From assembly GCA_018806985.1 (NCBI GenBank), contig JADANN010000434.1, forward strand, positions 1,054,001-1,118,000: a stretch of DNA of 64,000 nucleotides. The letters run 5' to 3'. The notes under the pieces are model-generated. The model saw only the letters and a program-made list of their open reading frames with translations. It did no database searches and was not told where the DNA came from. This DNA is from Angiostrongylus vasorum (lineage: Eukaryota > Nematoda > Chromadorea > Rhabditida > Metastrongylidae). Position numbers and translations under genes: made by a program. Positions 33,412 through 47,192 of the stretch are shown in pieces (position 1 is the stretch's first letter; the number at the start of each line of letters is the position of its first letter).

Positions 33412-36124
33412 ATGCCTCGAACAAGGCGGAAGGGACGAGCCGCAAAGGCTGCTCGTCGAGGTCGAGTTGGAGGTGCTCAGGCAGTTCCAAGGCGCCATAG
33501 AAGGAAGAGGGTGTGTTTTTTGTTTCTGTTTTCGAGTTCTATCACGAGTTATTTATCCATGTAAGCCTATTGTTTTTCAGAAAGATGAAGATGCCTTAGA
33601 TGTGCAAGAAAGAGCCATCAAACAGATTAGAACGGCTTGTGCTGCTAAAACGGCTGAATATGAGAAGGCTAGACAGCCACACTCGTTCGTTATCCATCGA
33701 GGTAGTGTAGGAAAGTATGTGAAATCGTTAGTGAGGGACATTCGGCAGATTATGGATCCGTTTACTGCAAGGCACTTGAAGGCTAGTCTTATTTTGAGAA
33801 GTGGTGCATTTCTCTGCCCTTTATTCTCTTGTTTTCTGTTTTTTAAATAGTTGATACTCACTGTCCTCCCAACGGTTTACCCCCCTCATCGTGGCTAGGA
33901 CCTGTTCACTGGTGTCGGGTGGCGATGTACAGCGGGTACCCCCCCACCGAGGTTTCCCAAGTTGAGATGGAGTCCGGCGTTTCCGTTAGGAAGCCCAACT
34001 GAGAGTAAAATACTATGATCCTCCGCCGTCCTGCTATCAAAGTAGTCGCGTGGTGGCAAATCTCCTGATCCACAAGTGCGACGGCTGCTTGTTGTGGTGA
34101 CGACCTTGGGCAGACTTTGGTTAGGCTGACCTCGGGACTCCAGGGAAACACAGTAGCTAAACCAGCAAAACTTCGGAAAAGTGGAGATTTAACTGAGGTC
34201 AGCACAACCAGTAAAGACGAGGTATCCATGAATTCATGTAAGGTATTCACTACATTTGTAGTAATGAAGGCAGCATTTTCAACGTGAATTCTAAATTGTT
34301 CCAGATTTTAAAGCGTAATAATATCAAGGATTTCGTTGTACATGGAGGTGTACTTGGCGTGACCAACATGATAGTGTTAACAGCTAGCGAAATTTCGGTA
34401 CAGTTGCGAATGATGCGGTTCAACCAAGGACCCACGCTTACGTTCCGCGGTAAAGAGTTAACTGGACCAATTTTAAATCAGAGAATTTGGTTGCGAATTA
34501 TTTAACGTAGCATTTTCATCCTAAATGATTTTAGTGCACGAGTATTCGCTTGCTCGGCACGTATTATCAACCCAGAAACGATCGTCAGTACATCAGAAGC
34601 TCTTCGAGAAGCCACCTCTTATCATTATAAATGGGTTTAATCAAGTAAGATCAGTGCTTCTTAGTCTATTATTTTCCAGGCATAGCTTCTTAGTGGTGAC
34701 TGTTTCTAAGTTTCAGACTGGGAAGAAACATCTTCTTCTGGTCGAGACGTTCATACAGAACATGTTTCCATCAATAAATATTGACGCGGTAAATTTTATT
34801 GTTATTGTAATACATGGCTACCCGAGGGTGAGCGTAGCGCAGTGGTCGGAGGTGCCCTGCAATACACATGGAATCGATCCGCGCGCCCCAGACCCACCAA
34901 GCCCTTCATCACTCTGGAGTCGAGAAGTTGGTACCAGACTTGTCTGGGAGGATAGAAGCACTGGCTCGATATGTCGGCAGGCCATCGCGAGTCATTACAT
35001 TGATCAAATGTGCATTTAATCACCTTTAACGATGCTCAATGAAATCGAATGCGTGGTGCGTCCCAGAGGGATTGATCAACGCCGAGGGCTTTATCCTTTA
35101 TCCTTTTATAGCTATTCGTGAATATGTATATTCCTGACCGGTTTTCGGAGTATAGATGAGGGACTTTTTCATTCTCCATTCCTAAAGCCACTTCTGTTTC
35201 AGCTTGATCTCCGTTCTGTGAAACGGTGTTTGATGGTGAACTATTGGGAAGAGGATGACTCCATTGATATTCGTCACTAGTAAGATAACTATGCCTTTTT
35301 TTATAACAATTTTTTTGGCTGTTAGAGTTCAACACTTCAACACTTGGACATTTCAGTATTTTGTCATGAGTATGTGAACTATAGTATTGAGTGGTTTAAA
35401 TTTTAGTGCCATTCGTGTTGTCGCCTCAGGAATAAATAAGTCAGTACGAAAATTGATAATGGCTGGGAAATCTTCGAGTAAGGAGCTGCCCGATCTTTCT
35501 AAGTACAAGGATATATCAGACTATTTGTTGAACCCTGGACATCTCAGCGATAGTGAGTATGAAGGCGAAGAGCAGGAAGTTATTCTACCACAAAGTCTGA
35601 GCGCGAAAACTGGGACGGTGAAAGGAGAGAAGAGTCATATACGGTTGATGGAAATAGGACCGCGATTAAAGCTTGAGCTACTGAAAGTTGAGGACGGCAT
35701 TGATGAAGGAGAAGTGTTGTACAACAAGAATGTTCAAAAAACCGGACCAGAACTAGTGGCACTTAAGAAGGAGGCTCCTAAGAAAAAAAAGTTAAAAAAG
35801 CGAATGGTACAAGAAAACGAACGTCGCATTATTTGTCGTCTCGAAAAAGTAAAGGAGGCGAAAAACCGAGAGGAACAGGAGTTAAAAGCTTACAAGGAAA
35901 AAGCCGCTCGAAAGCAGGCGGCTGCCATTGGACAAACAGAGGATATCGAGAATAGTAAGGAGAAGGACCGAGAAATAGCGCTGCTTCGGGAGAAGGAAGT
36001 GAGCAGTTTTAATGGAAGTGACGAAGTCCGAAGGCGCCCTACTTTAGCGCAGCGAAAGCGGCGAATGAATATCCAGGACGAAAGGAACACAAAAATCAAA
36101 AGATTAAGAGAACAAAAGACGTAA
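33412..36124 (+). CDS. PPAN / Peter Pan (SSF1) Brix-domain protein, copy 2, intact, three introns missing
   Basis: Same gene as 6814, but the full frame of 473 residues is open. Exons: 33412-33510, 33581-33781 (fusion of exons 2 and 3), 34305-34449, 34535-34644, 34717-34788, 35203-35279, 35407-36124 (fusion of exons 8, 9 and 10). The fused exons equal the spliced form of copy 1 to the base. Five of the eight splice-proven introns remaining in copy 1 terms are kept, plus the GC-AG intron 33782-34304. Brix domain covers about residues 66-265; the rest is a charged, lysine-rich tail. Five A near 36091 keep the frame open to the TAA at 36122. The protein acts in the nucleolus in 60S subunit assembly. 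Confidence 0.92.
33782..34304 (+). other. GC-AG intron of PPAN copy 2
   Basis: Same GCTAGT donor as copy 1, which makes a random sequencing error less likely. A family B repeat lies inside. Confidence 0.75.
33864..34230 (+). repeat. Family B repeat in the PPAN GC-AG intron, copy 2
   Basis: Duplicate of 7330-7694 with homopolymer length changes. Confidence 0.75.
34825..35109 (+). repeat. tRNA-like SINE in PPAN intron, copy 2
   Basis: Duplicate of 8289-8572. Confidence 0.85.
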
Positions 36125-36410
36125 TATGTTTTTTGAGGTTTTTGGTTGTTTTCTATGGTTGTTAAGCTGTATTGTTAATTTGTTATCTTGCGGATGTTTT
36201 CTTGTTTGTTCCCTTAAACTTGTTTTGAATTGTTATATCCCATTATTTTTCGCTGAGTTTCCTCATAGACAGCTTGTTTCTAGTAAAGTTCTTTTTCGTG
36301 AAGATTTCAAACATTTTCATACACCACGTTGGAGGCGTAATATTTCTTCGTGTTGCTATTGTTGTATAACCTTCTTTCCGAAGTTGATTAGGTATGTATG
36401 GTCTTGTGAA

Positions 36411-36795
36411 ACCCTCCCAACGGTTTACCGCCTCATTGTGGCTGAGATGTTCCTGGGGTGTTGAGGTGGGATGTACGGCGCGGATTCGTCCTCGCGGCAG
36501 GGTCTCCGAAACTGAGACAGAGAGTCCCGCTTTTGCGTCAGGAAGCCAAGCTAAGAGTAAGCCAATACCAGGATCCATCACCGTCCTGCTATCAAATTAG
36601 TGGCATTGTGGCAAATCTTGCTCTAGTGCACAAGTGCGGCAGCCGCCTATGGTGGTGACGACCTGGGGTAGACTGTGGCCTAACTGACCTCGGGACTCCA
36701 GGGAACCACAATGACTAAACCAGCAAAACTCCGAAAAAGTGTTGTTTTGCGGGGGGTACGCACAATCAGTGAGAACGGGCTATTCAAGTATCCAT
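36411..36795 (+). repeat. Family B repeat between PPAN and misc-1, copy 2
   Basis: Duplicate of 10078-10462. Confidence 0.8.
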
Positions 36796-37221
36796 GTATG
36801 TCTTGTGGAATGAGAATGTAGAGGGACACTAAGAGGGACAATCTAAAAGCATTGTCATTTCTGGAGTCACAGTGCTAATGCTTACGTTTCCAATGCGCAT
36901 TTTCAAGTCAGGAACTGTGGAAAGAGAAAAAGACCAACTAATTTTAAGTTACTGCAATGTACATACTTGTGATTACTTAGGGAAGTTCCGTATAAGTAAA
37001 GGAGTCCAATGTTACTGTTGACAATATGCCATCTTCCTTTAGTATTTCTTTAAACATGGCAGGTGTACCGACCATCTACGCTTCTTGTCGTGGTATTCTT
37101 GGTACTGACAGATGTTAAGATGGACAGTTTCTCTTGCTTGGTTTACCGTCTTCGAATTTCGAGAAGTTGAAGAGAAAAGCGAATGAGGAACAAGAGATAG
37201 TTATCCACTGTATGTGCTATA

Positions 37222-37502
37222 GGGCGCTTGTGGCGCAGTGGTCGGAGACGCCCTGCAACAACCACGTGGTATCGATCCCTGCTCCCATGGTTCAGCAAGC
37301 CTTCCACGCCTCTGGGGTCGGCAAATTGGTACCAGACTTGTTTAGGAGGATAGCAGCAGTGGCTCGATACATCGGTATGCCACCGCGAGTCATTGAAAAG
37401 GCCAGATATGCATTCGATCACCTTCAACGATTCTTAATCAAGTCGAATGCATGGCGCATCCCTCAGGGATTGATCAACGCCGAGAGCTATATTTATCCTT
37501 TA
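37222..37502 (+). repeat. tRNA-like SINE between PPAN and misc-1, copy 2
   Basis: Duplicate of 10890-11170. Confidence 0.85.
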
Positions 37503-37790
37503 TGTGCTCTGTTTGGTTGTGTATAGGATAGGTTGTCTACGAACATTTTGTTATTCAGTATGAGTTGGTTTAGGATTAAGCAGCTTAAGGAATATGAGTC
37601 TTAGAAACTGCCCTATCGTATCTTTTGAGTGATAGTGACAGATTGGCTGAAGTAAAAGCGTCGTTGAAAGATGATTTATGAGAATAGTTTCTCGTTGAGT
37701 TTTTGTTGTTACGTTACTATTAACTCGTTAATAACATCGATTTTCTAGCCTATACGAGTGTGTTTGCGAGAGCTTTCGTTTTCGATAACT

Positions 37791-39134
37791 ATGTCAGGCG
37801 AGAAGACAATACCAAATGGTGTTAAATTTCTGTTTGGAGGATTGTCAGGGTAAGTGGTTGTGGTTGAGTTCCTAAGTATAGTGGGGATTCATCCCCCCTA
37901 CCAGCAGGGTCTCCCAAGCTGAGAGGGAGTTCGGCGTTTCCATCAGGAAGCCCATCTAAGCGTAAACCAATACCAAGTTTCACCACCGTCCTGCTGTCAA
38001 ACTAGTCGGATGGTGGAAAATTTACCTCTGATCTACAGGGACCTTGGGCATACTTTGTCTAGGCTGACCTTGGAACCCCAGGGAAACACGCTATGCTACA
38101 GCTATAGCTATAGCTATGCTAAACCAGCAGGACTTCGAAACAGCAGAAATTATGCTGGAGCCCGCACAACCAGTGAAGACGGACCATCCAAGCATCCAAG
38201 TATTTTGTCAGTACATATTTGTTCAAGATGAAACAGTATTGTTCCTGCTCCTTATCTGAAAGCGCAAATTGATCGTTGAATTTTCTTTAGCATGTGTGCC
38301 ACATTATTTGTGCAACCTCTTGATCTAGTGAAAAATAGGATGCAGTTATCTGGAACCACAGGTTAGTTCCATGCCTTCGTACAGCTTTCTTTTCTTCTTT
38401 ACTTCTTGCGCCGTATTTTTCAATAATATTCTCTAGAGCAGAGATATGAATACTATTATGTGTAGATTCACTGGCAAGATCCAAACTTCACTGAAGTACC
38501 AGATTTTTTTAAACAAATTTGCAGTTCTGACGTCTTTTGCATACTTTTTTGATAACTAATGTACATGAGAGTCCGGAGATTTAATTATAAAGGAGAGATC
38601 GCAACATCAATCTAAGAGTTATAATTCCTGTGGAATGTTTTTTTCATTTTCAATTAGTACATATTATATGTTATACAGCAACGAAATTTTAACACGTGTA
38701 TTCGAAGACACCTAATTTTATTTGGAAGAAGATCTGTGGGACGACGTCCTATTTGTTTCACGCATGCTGCGAATCGTATGTGATTCGTACCGACCAGTCT
38801 TCTACGCCTGTCCATCCTTTTACCCAGACTCGTTAAGTTCGTGACAGACATATCTGGGCGTATAAAAACAATGATGTGATGCATTATGGGCCTTGCAAGT
38901 CGTTGTCTAAAGGAAATATGTGTTCATTCTCCACAACGATGCTTAATGGAATCGAATGCATAATGTATCAATTATATATGGGTGAACTACAAACGCTTTG
39001 TCAATTTATCATTTACCTAGCTGTTATGTGTAATGTGAAGAAGAACTCGTCCACCATCTTGCCTCGGTGCGAGCAGCCATTAGTATACACTACGCGATAC
39101 ATATGTATACATATATATATATATATATATATAC

Positions 39135-39202
<68 letters not shown>

Positions 39203-42200
39203 TATTTCAATCTTTTAAACTAGATCTTTTTGTATCCATCTATCCCATGCCATGAATATGAATCGTTGCAACGATTGCGAAGGAAAGAACAGTCATTTAC
39301 TGGTGGACAGTTGAATTTCATGTCTAGAATCACCTCAACTGAGAACAAATTTAACATCATCACATAAGGTGAACAAGAGGGAACCGAAGACACTGAAGGA
39401 AATAGTGAACAACTTATGCTCTGGGACGCCTACAGCAGAGTGGTTAGAGATGCACTACAATACACATTGGTCGACCACTGGTCCGATCTCGTTCAACGGG
39501 TTCAATAAGCCTTTCATCTCTTCTGGGTCAGCTAACTGATGTCAAGCTTGTCTGGCAAGGTAGCATCGCTGACTCTGTGTATTGGTAACTCACCGCAAGT
39601 CTTTTTTATAGGCCCCATACGTATTCAGTAACCGCTAACAATGTGTGGTGACGTCGAATGCACAGCGCATCGCTCACGGATTGATCAGCACAGAGAGCTT
39701 TAACCTTTTTACTTTATCCCGTGGTAGGTTAATCTATAGGTTGACGGTGATGATGTTGTATTCGCCTAAGAGAAGTCAAACGTAACTTCAAATGGTGATG
39801 GTCGTGTGTTTTATGGGTAAATTTGGTGAGAAGTGACTTTTATGCGTATCACTTGGAATTTCCGACGTCTGGCAGTGACATTCTTTTCTGAGAAGTTGGA
39901 TTTCCGTTCAAAAAGCCCAGCCGCAGAGAGCAGTCCCACCAGACTAATCCCGTTTTGATTTTTGCGATATCACAAATATCACTAACCGTTCTGCTGATTG
40001 TCGAGCGACTCGAGCGGGTGTTAGTAAATCTTCCATTTCTCCCTCTTTCCTCCAAGAATGGCCCAGTGAGTTGTGCTCGCTGTAGGGACTCGTTGAGCAT
40101 CATATTCTTCTAGGGTTTCCGAGAGAAATTCTGACTATCGGGTTGGTTGTATTCTTGCGATGAATGTGACATCTCGAGGAATCCATTCGCTAACGGCTGT
40201 TGTCTATTCGATGTGAATCATAGCGGCCCATTTTATCTTCGACAAGTGGGCATGTAGAACGGCGTCTTTGATTTTTGATCGATGACATAGCTCGAAGCTC
40301 CGAGTCCATCCCTTCACTTGCGTGATTCAGGATAGTCCTAGTATCATGCTTTCGACTGCGCGTTCAATAACGCTGAGTGATCTTTCATCCTGCTCACACA
40401 ACGACCAGGTTTCTGACGCATACGTTAAGGCAGAAAGTTGCGTTGAGTCGAAAAAGATGGGCACGGAATCGGATGTTCTTTGTTCTCTTCACTACATCTT
40501 CGATTTTTTTGTAAGCTCCCCAAACCGCTGGTTTCCTTCTGTTCAACTCTGGAACTAAGTCGTTCATCATGTTGGTTTCGCGATCTGGATGCACCTAACT
40601 GGAGCATTGGGAGATTCATTCCGTTGAGCGTGAATGGGGCATACGCAACCACTCTGTTCCTTTACTCGTGAACATCGTTTTCCTGAGATTTAGTCGTAGA
40701 CCAATCTGTCCACAATTGTCATGAAAGTGGGCTCGCATTCGTTCTGCCTGGCAAGTGTTTGGTCTATAAGAACGATGTCACCGTAAAGCTGAAATGATGC
40801 AATTGCCGACTATCGATTTTCACTCCCATGTTGTCCCAATTCCAGCGAATGGGATGACGTTCTCGAAGATGGCGATAAAAACTTTTGACGAGATGGTATA
40901 GCATGTTAATATCGTTATACAGCGGTGGTATTCCTGTTGTGAATTTTTCTATAGCTCATGAAGAATCGTTATATACTGATTAGCGACTGAATTCTTTCCG
41001 ATACCATGCTTGCCTATATGGCTGTCTGTCGTCCAGTGTTCTGTCAATTCTGTTTAGGATGACTCGAGTGAAAAGTTTGTAGACGACAGACAGCAAGCAA
41101 ACTATGCGATAGTTGCCGATGTCTTGGAGGTCACCCTAGCTGAGCAGTAACACAGTCTTTGTGGTCCTCCATTGAATGGGAACGTTAAATTCTGACAAGT
41201 AACTTGTGAAGAGTCGGGCTAGTGTGTTTTTTAAGGACTGGCGGAAAGTCCTTCAGGTGTTCAGATCTTATTCTGCCTGAACATAGTGTAGTTCGATTTT
41301 TAGCGACGAAATAGCGTATCGAATTAGGGAGCGGAGAACCGACATATCCATCCTCGTTTTTTGAAGAGGTCCGAGTAGTACTGTGCATGATTTTCTTCGT
41401 TACCTTTTTTGGAAGCTTTAACTGTTCCGTCTGAGCATCGGAGTGAAATCATCTTGGTTATGTAATCGGCGAAGCTTCGGTGGGTTTTGCTGACTCGTTT
41501 CTCATCGTCTACAGCTTCGAACATAATTGGTGCTCCTCTCTCTTTATAATTTTCTTTTATCACCTGTCTGCGTGGATTAGCAAGTTCGGGCGGGAGTTTG
41601 TGGTTGCCTGTGGCTCATGCGATTCTACGTTGGCGTATCAGCTTGAGTGTTTCTGGAGACATTTGTCTCCTCGGTGTCTTTCGAACTCTCAGCTTTCATA
41701 GCGTTAACATGAAGATGTTGAATGAGCCGATCGTATTCTTTGTCGATGTTGTCGACAACAGCATTTTCCCAACATCCGACAGTTGAATTGAATTAGTTCT
41801 AGTTTGTGGTGGTTCTGCGACTTCGGTTTTTGAATTTAGCTTCTTTTTTCTCCTTTCCGGGAGAAATAGAATCTTTCACGAAGGAGACGATGGTCTGATG
41901 CCGTGCAGAATTATGGGACATCAGCGACATCGGTTAGGCAAAACCTTCTATTTACTATAATGTGGTCTATTTCGTTATGGTACTCTCCACTGAGAGACTC
42001 CCACGTTCAGCGTGGAGAGTGGGGGCTTCTAGAACTGCGAGTCACCATGAGTGGTCTTAGTTTTACTAACTATTCCTCAAATAGTTACGATTTTCTGTAT
42101 TGTCATATGTTTTCTTTATTAACTGTTTAGTTTTGACTATCCTACATCTACTCTTGCAATTTGTTCATACTGTTTCTTAGCGACCATCTCATGCACCTGC

Positions 42201-45200
42201 CTCGCAGCTGGATGGAAGTGAATTCTATAGCATCTTTTTAACAACTGTTCTTCTCCGTCCGACAGTTCGGGGATTGTAGAAACAGATGCCAGTCGCAGAC
42301 ATTCTTCAGCATCTGCCTTCCCAATCTGCTTTCTGTACATTCTTGCTGCAACGCTATCCTATGTGTTCGGTATAAGCTGTTTTATAGCTTTCATTAACAT
42401 TCTGTGCAAGCAGCTGTGTCAAATTTAACTAGCTGAGAAACATTCTAGAATCTCCCTCTGAGCATTATTTCTAGTTCCTTCAGTCAAACTCTGCCCAGTA
42501 CAGAGGAAATATAAAGAGCATTATTAGTCAACCAGTTAGTGTTTCGCTCAATTTTCGCCCAGTTTCGCTTAGCTAGTTCACTCAACTGGATACAGTCACC
42601 GTTCTGGATTTCGTCAGATTGTGCTCTGTGGTAATGTCAAAAAGTCCCGCATAGCAGATTCATGCAAAGCTGCGCATTCTCCTTCGAGCTGGTGATTATT
42701 CTGTGCCGAAGACTGACTCGAAGATATGCATTCTACTAACCAACTAACACCTTAGTCGTCATGATGAACTCAAAGAGCCACTCAGCCTGCTCGTACCATA
42801 CTAATCCGTGGGTCCCAATGTGACGTTCTTAAGACGTTCTTCTGTGTCCAGTTTTAGTTTTAAAATTTCCACTGATGCCTTTAAAGAATGTATGGTCTTC
42901 TCTGTAGAACTTCTCCAATCTATATAGAATGCCTTGGCTTCGTCTTCGTCATAGGTTGATGTCGATGCGTAGACGACGAATATTTTCAAAGCCTTTACTG
43001 GTCCACATCTCTTCAAATGTAAACGTCCGATTCGAGTTGTTAGTTGTCCTCATGAATCGATGTTATGACCAAACTCGTGTGGACGAAAACGCTGACACCG
43101 CCTATTCCTCTATTGTCGCCTGTTTTAAGAAACAGTTCTTCGGTGTCAAAGACGGCGTTGAATGGGTGGCGTCTTCTCCTCTCGGCTAGTCCAATGATGT
43201 CGTACCTTATCCTTGTTTTGTCTTCATGATCGTCTTCTACCGAGGACTCAGATGCAAGTGTGCGTGCATTGTAGGTACAGATCGTCACCTTTTTCCTTTG
43301 CGAATTAGGTGGGCTAGAATGGCACTGAGGTTCTAGCAGCCCTTCCGTGCTCGTTCTACCCAATGCTGCCGTATCCTGGGCCATTTCGAAGTCAACGGAA
43401 TAATGCCCATTTATTTGACTATGCTGTGTTTAGCACTTAATAGCCACGTGTAGCTTGTTCAGCTCTGAATACGGGGGGCTGGGTGTGCTCACGAATAGCT
43501 TGTTAGTCTCACCCAAAGTAGATGAGGAGCTTATTTGTTAGAGGTGACCCTATCTGCCCTACATATATTTCCCAGTCAGTTGATTACAGGCTTTTGTCCG
43601 ATCTGACTCGTTAAACACAATCCGCATATGCACAAGTGCATTAATATATCACACGGAAGGTACGCATTAAATCGGCGCAGCAGAAACACGGAGTCCATCC
43701 TTTGGGTTCACGTGCACCTTAGGAAAGCAAAAGGTCAAACTTTTCGCCCGCGATTAAGTCGTTATCTGTTACCTGGGGCGCGCTATGTTGCCTCGAGGCT
43801 TACCGGCATGAGGTCTCTCTAGGTGGGAGATTCGTGGATATATGTATGTACGTATAAATGTATATGTGTATATAGAATATGTCTGTACAATCTATGCATA
43901 TATTGATGTTTGAGAGAAAGACAAATCACCAGGGTTGATGTGATGGATAGGACGTGAGCCCCGGTAAGGGAAGTCACGGGAAGCCCAGCTCAGGTTCCGA
44001 TTTTTGCACATATTCCAGTATCGTTGTTGTTATATATGTTTATTCCTAGATGATTAAGCTGACACGGGTTTGTTATAAATACGTACATACACATATGTAC
44101 ATATACAATGTTTGCACGATATATATGTATATGTGGATGTATATACATATTTATAGTTTTCACTCTTCTGACTTTGTATTAGATGTTTTTGCTTCGTATT
44201 AACATTAATCCATCTTCAATCTTTCCATAATTTAGGAAAACGAGAGTACCGTTCAAGTGTGCACGCTCTGACATCGATTATTCGCAATGAAGGTGTCATG
44301 GCTGTCTACAACGGGCTCAGTGCTGGATTGCTACGTCAAGCGACGTACACGACTACAAGATTGGGGACGTACACATTCTTATTTGAGCGCTTTCGAAAAG
44401 GGGATTCCGCACCATCTTTCGGTATGAAGGTTTCATTGGGAATGGCTGCTGGAGCAGCTGGCTCAGTCGTTGGAAATCCGGCGGAATTAGCACTTATCCG
44501 AATGACAAGTAAGTTTAGAGAAAAACTTATTATTACAACAGTAATGAAAATTCTTGATCATCATGGTCTCTCTAACATATCGTCGACAATGTGATGCATA
44601 TATGGCTCTTACGTTGCTGCGCATTTGACTTTTTTTCATTGCCTTTTGTACCGTGAATCGTTTACAGTGTGTTTTAAATTGGATAGACACCGCGTCTGCT
44701 AATATAACGCAGGCGTGTTCGCACAGATACATATTGTATTCTGGAAGTTAATTCGGCCAAAAGTGTACAATGAAATGAGCAGGAAGTACAGAGGGAGGTG
44801 GTTAGGTGTAGGAGTCGCACCCATCAAATGGACCTCGTGTCTACTCCTGGAGATAGCAGGTTACAGTCCGTGAGTATTTTCAACCTCCATGCAAGGTTTT
44901 GGCAACGTAGACATGAGTTCCTATCTCCAAACTGAAGTAGTTAGGCCTCATTTCCCAAAAGATCCCACAATACGTGTATCAGCGTTTGGTAGAACGAGTA
45001 TGAAGAGCCTGCTAAAGCTTTAGACTGCTTAATGTGGAAAGCCTCAGTTGATGTCTCGATGCTGTCTTGAGAATTTGACGGTGCATATTAAGATGAATAA
45101 GTAAAGGACTTAAAATTTCATTGCCTACAATTTGAATGCCTTTTATGTTCCGGGGAAGTGTCCCTCAGGAAACATGTGACACTTAGAAGTTCGCGGCGTT

Positions 45201-47192
45201 GGCATCCACGTCGAAACGAATTTGGCCAAGAAGATCGATACCTTTGAATAACTAAGAACTCGGATTGAATGCTTGCGGTTGAGAAGATGTGAGCAGATGT
45301 CGGCTTTGACAATCTTCGTCGTTTACGCTGTTTCATCAGTCAAAGACATTGTAGAACAAATATTGTGTTAATAGCATGGTCTTGTCAAGAAAATGTAAGC
45401 TTACATACATAGTAAATGGATTGATCGAGCACATTGAATTAACGAACGACCCTATTTCTCCAGGAGGACAAACTGGTACAAGACATGTACGGAGGGGTTA
45501 AAAACTGATCTGATACATCAATAGGCTATCGCATCTCATTGTATAGGCCATATTTGCATTGAATAATGTCAAGGAAGCTCAATGGAGTCTAATGCATAGT
45601 GCATCATAAGGGATTCATCAACGCTGAAAGCTTTATCCTTTGCCCATTTCAAGAGAGAAAAACGAGAATCTTTCATTTGTTACAGGGAAATACCAATGCG
45701 TTAAAGTAAGACCATAGAAAGCGTGTGATTTGAGAGAGAAAATATCTTGGTGGCACAAATGTGGTCGTCATTTTGTTAAATCATTACAGTTCTCTTTGTT
45801 TTCATGTGTTTTTCAATAGTTTGATTTTATTATTATTCTGGGTGAACTAACAATGTGACAATTTAGTCCCCTTTTTGTGCAATGCACTTCTGTTTAGGTG
45901 ATGGTCGTCTTCCTCCAGAACAGCGACGAAATTATAAGAACGTGTTCGACGCACTTATTCGAGTTGTGAAAGAGGAAGGTGCTTTAACCTTGTGGAGGGG
46001 CTGTGGACCAACAGTGATGCGTGGTGTGGTTGTGAATGCATCGCAATTGTCAACATACTCGCAGTCGAAGCAAGCGTTACTAGGAACGGGATATGTTAAA
46101 GACGGTGAGTTTCTACGCGTTTCTTTTCTAAGTGCTTAGATATCATTCCAAAGTCTTTTTATACTGCTTGGTATCCTACTAGATAATTTTAGGTATTTTC
46201 TGTCACTTTTTGGCTTCCATGGTGTCTGGATTGGCCACTACGATCGCATCAATGCCTGTCGATATTGCGAAAACTAGGTAAAGATTTTTCCATCATAACT
46301 GTTTTGCTAAATTTCCACTCTTTTGACTATCGTTAATAAGAAGGATAAAGCTCTCAGCGTTGATCAATCCCCGAGGGATGAGCCATGAATTCAACTTCAA
46401 TAGACATCCTCTGGAGGTGATTGAATGCATATCTGGCCTTTACAATGACTCGCGGTGCCCTACTGATGTACCGAGCCGGAGCTGCTATCCTCCTAGACAA
46501 GTCTGGTACGAATTTGCCAACCCCAGAAGGATGGAAGGCTTGGTGGGCCAGAGGCGCCGGGGTCGATCTCATATCTATTGCAGTATACCTCTTACCGCTG
46601 CGCCGCACGCGCCCGATGATTCTCGTTAATTTTGAACTGGCTGTTGGTGCGAGTTCAGAGAATTGCATGGGTTTTCTTGATTAGAAGTATGATTAGTTTT
46701 CTGTTGAATTCGATACTGTGTTAGTTTCATTATTCTATTGTCTCATTCTCACTATCTGTGGTATTTTTTAATAACATCCTGTTGAGTATTGGTTTAATTT
46801 AATGTAATGCACTATGCGGGAAGACTAGTTACGTTTAAAAATCCATTCTTAAGGATTCAATCGATGAAGGTGATCGATGGTAAGCCAGAGTACAGAAACG
46901 CTTTAGATGTATGGATGAAGGTAAACACTGTTGTAACTGTGTTCTCGCATTATTTTCTGATTTCTTTCAATGTTTCTTTTACTTATGGTTTCCTACTTGT
47001 TGCTTCTTTAAGTATCTCACTAAATCATTGAAGGTAATAAGAAACGAGGGTGTGTTTGCTTTGTGGAAAGGATTTACACCGTACTACATGCGTATTGGGC
47101 CACATACCGTCATCACTTTCATCTTTCTCGAGCAAATGAATGCCGCCTATTACGAACTGGTCTTGGGAGTCAAAGCAAAGGCCGGGCTATAG
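37791..47192 (+). CDS. Mitochondrial 2-oxoglutarate/malate carrier (SLC25A11 type), copy 2, intact
   Basis: Exons: 37791-37849, 38291-38361, 44236-44508, 45898-46104, 46193-46277, 46854-46920, 47034-47192. Together they make 306 residues with no shift. Three carrier repeats carry PLDLVK, PAELALIRM and PVDIAK signatures. NRMQLSG, RQATYTTTRLGTY, GDGRLP-type and KGFTPYYMRIGPHT blocks are typical of the oxoglutarate carrier. All introns are retained, including the 5.9-kb third intron with the RTE remnant. The likely ortholog is misc-1. The start was chosen because it gives the family-length amino end; an acceptor-like TTTTCTAG lies about 40 bases upstream. Confidence 0.93.
37880..38202 (+). repeat. 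Family B repeat in misc-1 intron 1, copy 2
   Basis: Duplicate of 11550-11873. Confidence 0.75.
39110..39196. repeat. AT dinucleotide microsatellite, copy 2
   Basis: Shorter before the ACG interruption than in copy 1, consistent with slippage after duplication, allelic difference or sequencing noise. Confidence 0.95.
39418..39719 (+). repeat. tRNA-like SINE, degenerate, copy 2
   Basis: Duplicate of 13094-13396. Confidence 0.65.
40015..43390 (-). mobile_element. Decayed RTE-type retrotransposon in misc-1 intron 3, copy 2
   Basis: Duplicate of 13690-17050. Here the endonuclease start is joined to an amino end beginning near 43384, because one T fewer in a homopolymer opens the frame. Confidence 0.85.
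42025..42812 (-). other. Unidentified segment inserted in the RTE remnant, copy 2
   Basis: Duplicate of 15700-16480. One T fewer than copy 1 opens a 67-residue - strand frame (42137-42340) with EECLRLASVSTIPELSDGEE. Family unknown. Confidence 0.5.
45446..45645 (+). repeat. Partial tRNA-like SINE, copy 2
   Basis: Duplicate of 19151-19350. Confidence 0.6.
46340..46622 (-). repeat. tRNA-like SINE in misc-1 intron 5, copy 2, - strand
   Basis: Duplicate of 20045-20327. Confidence 0.85.
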
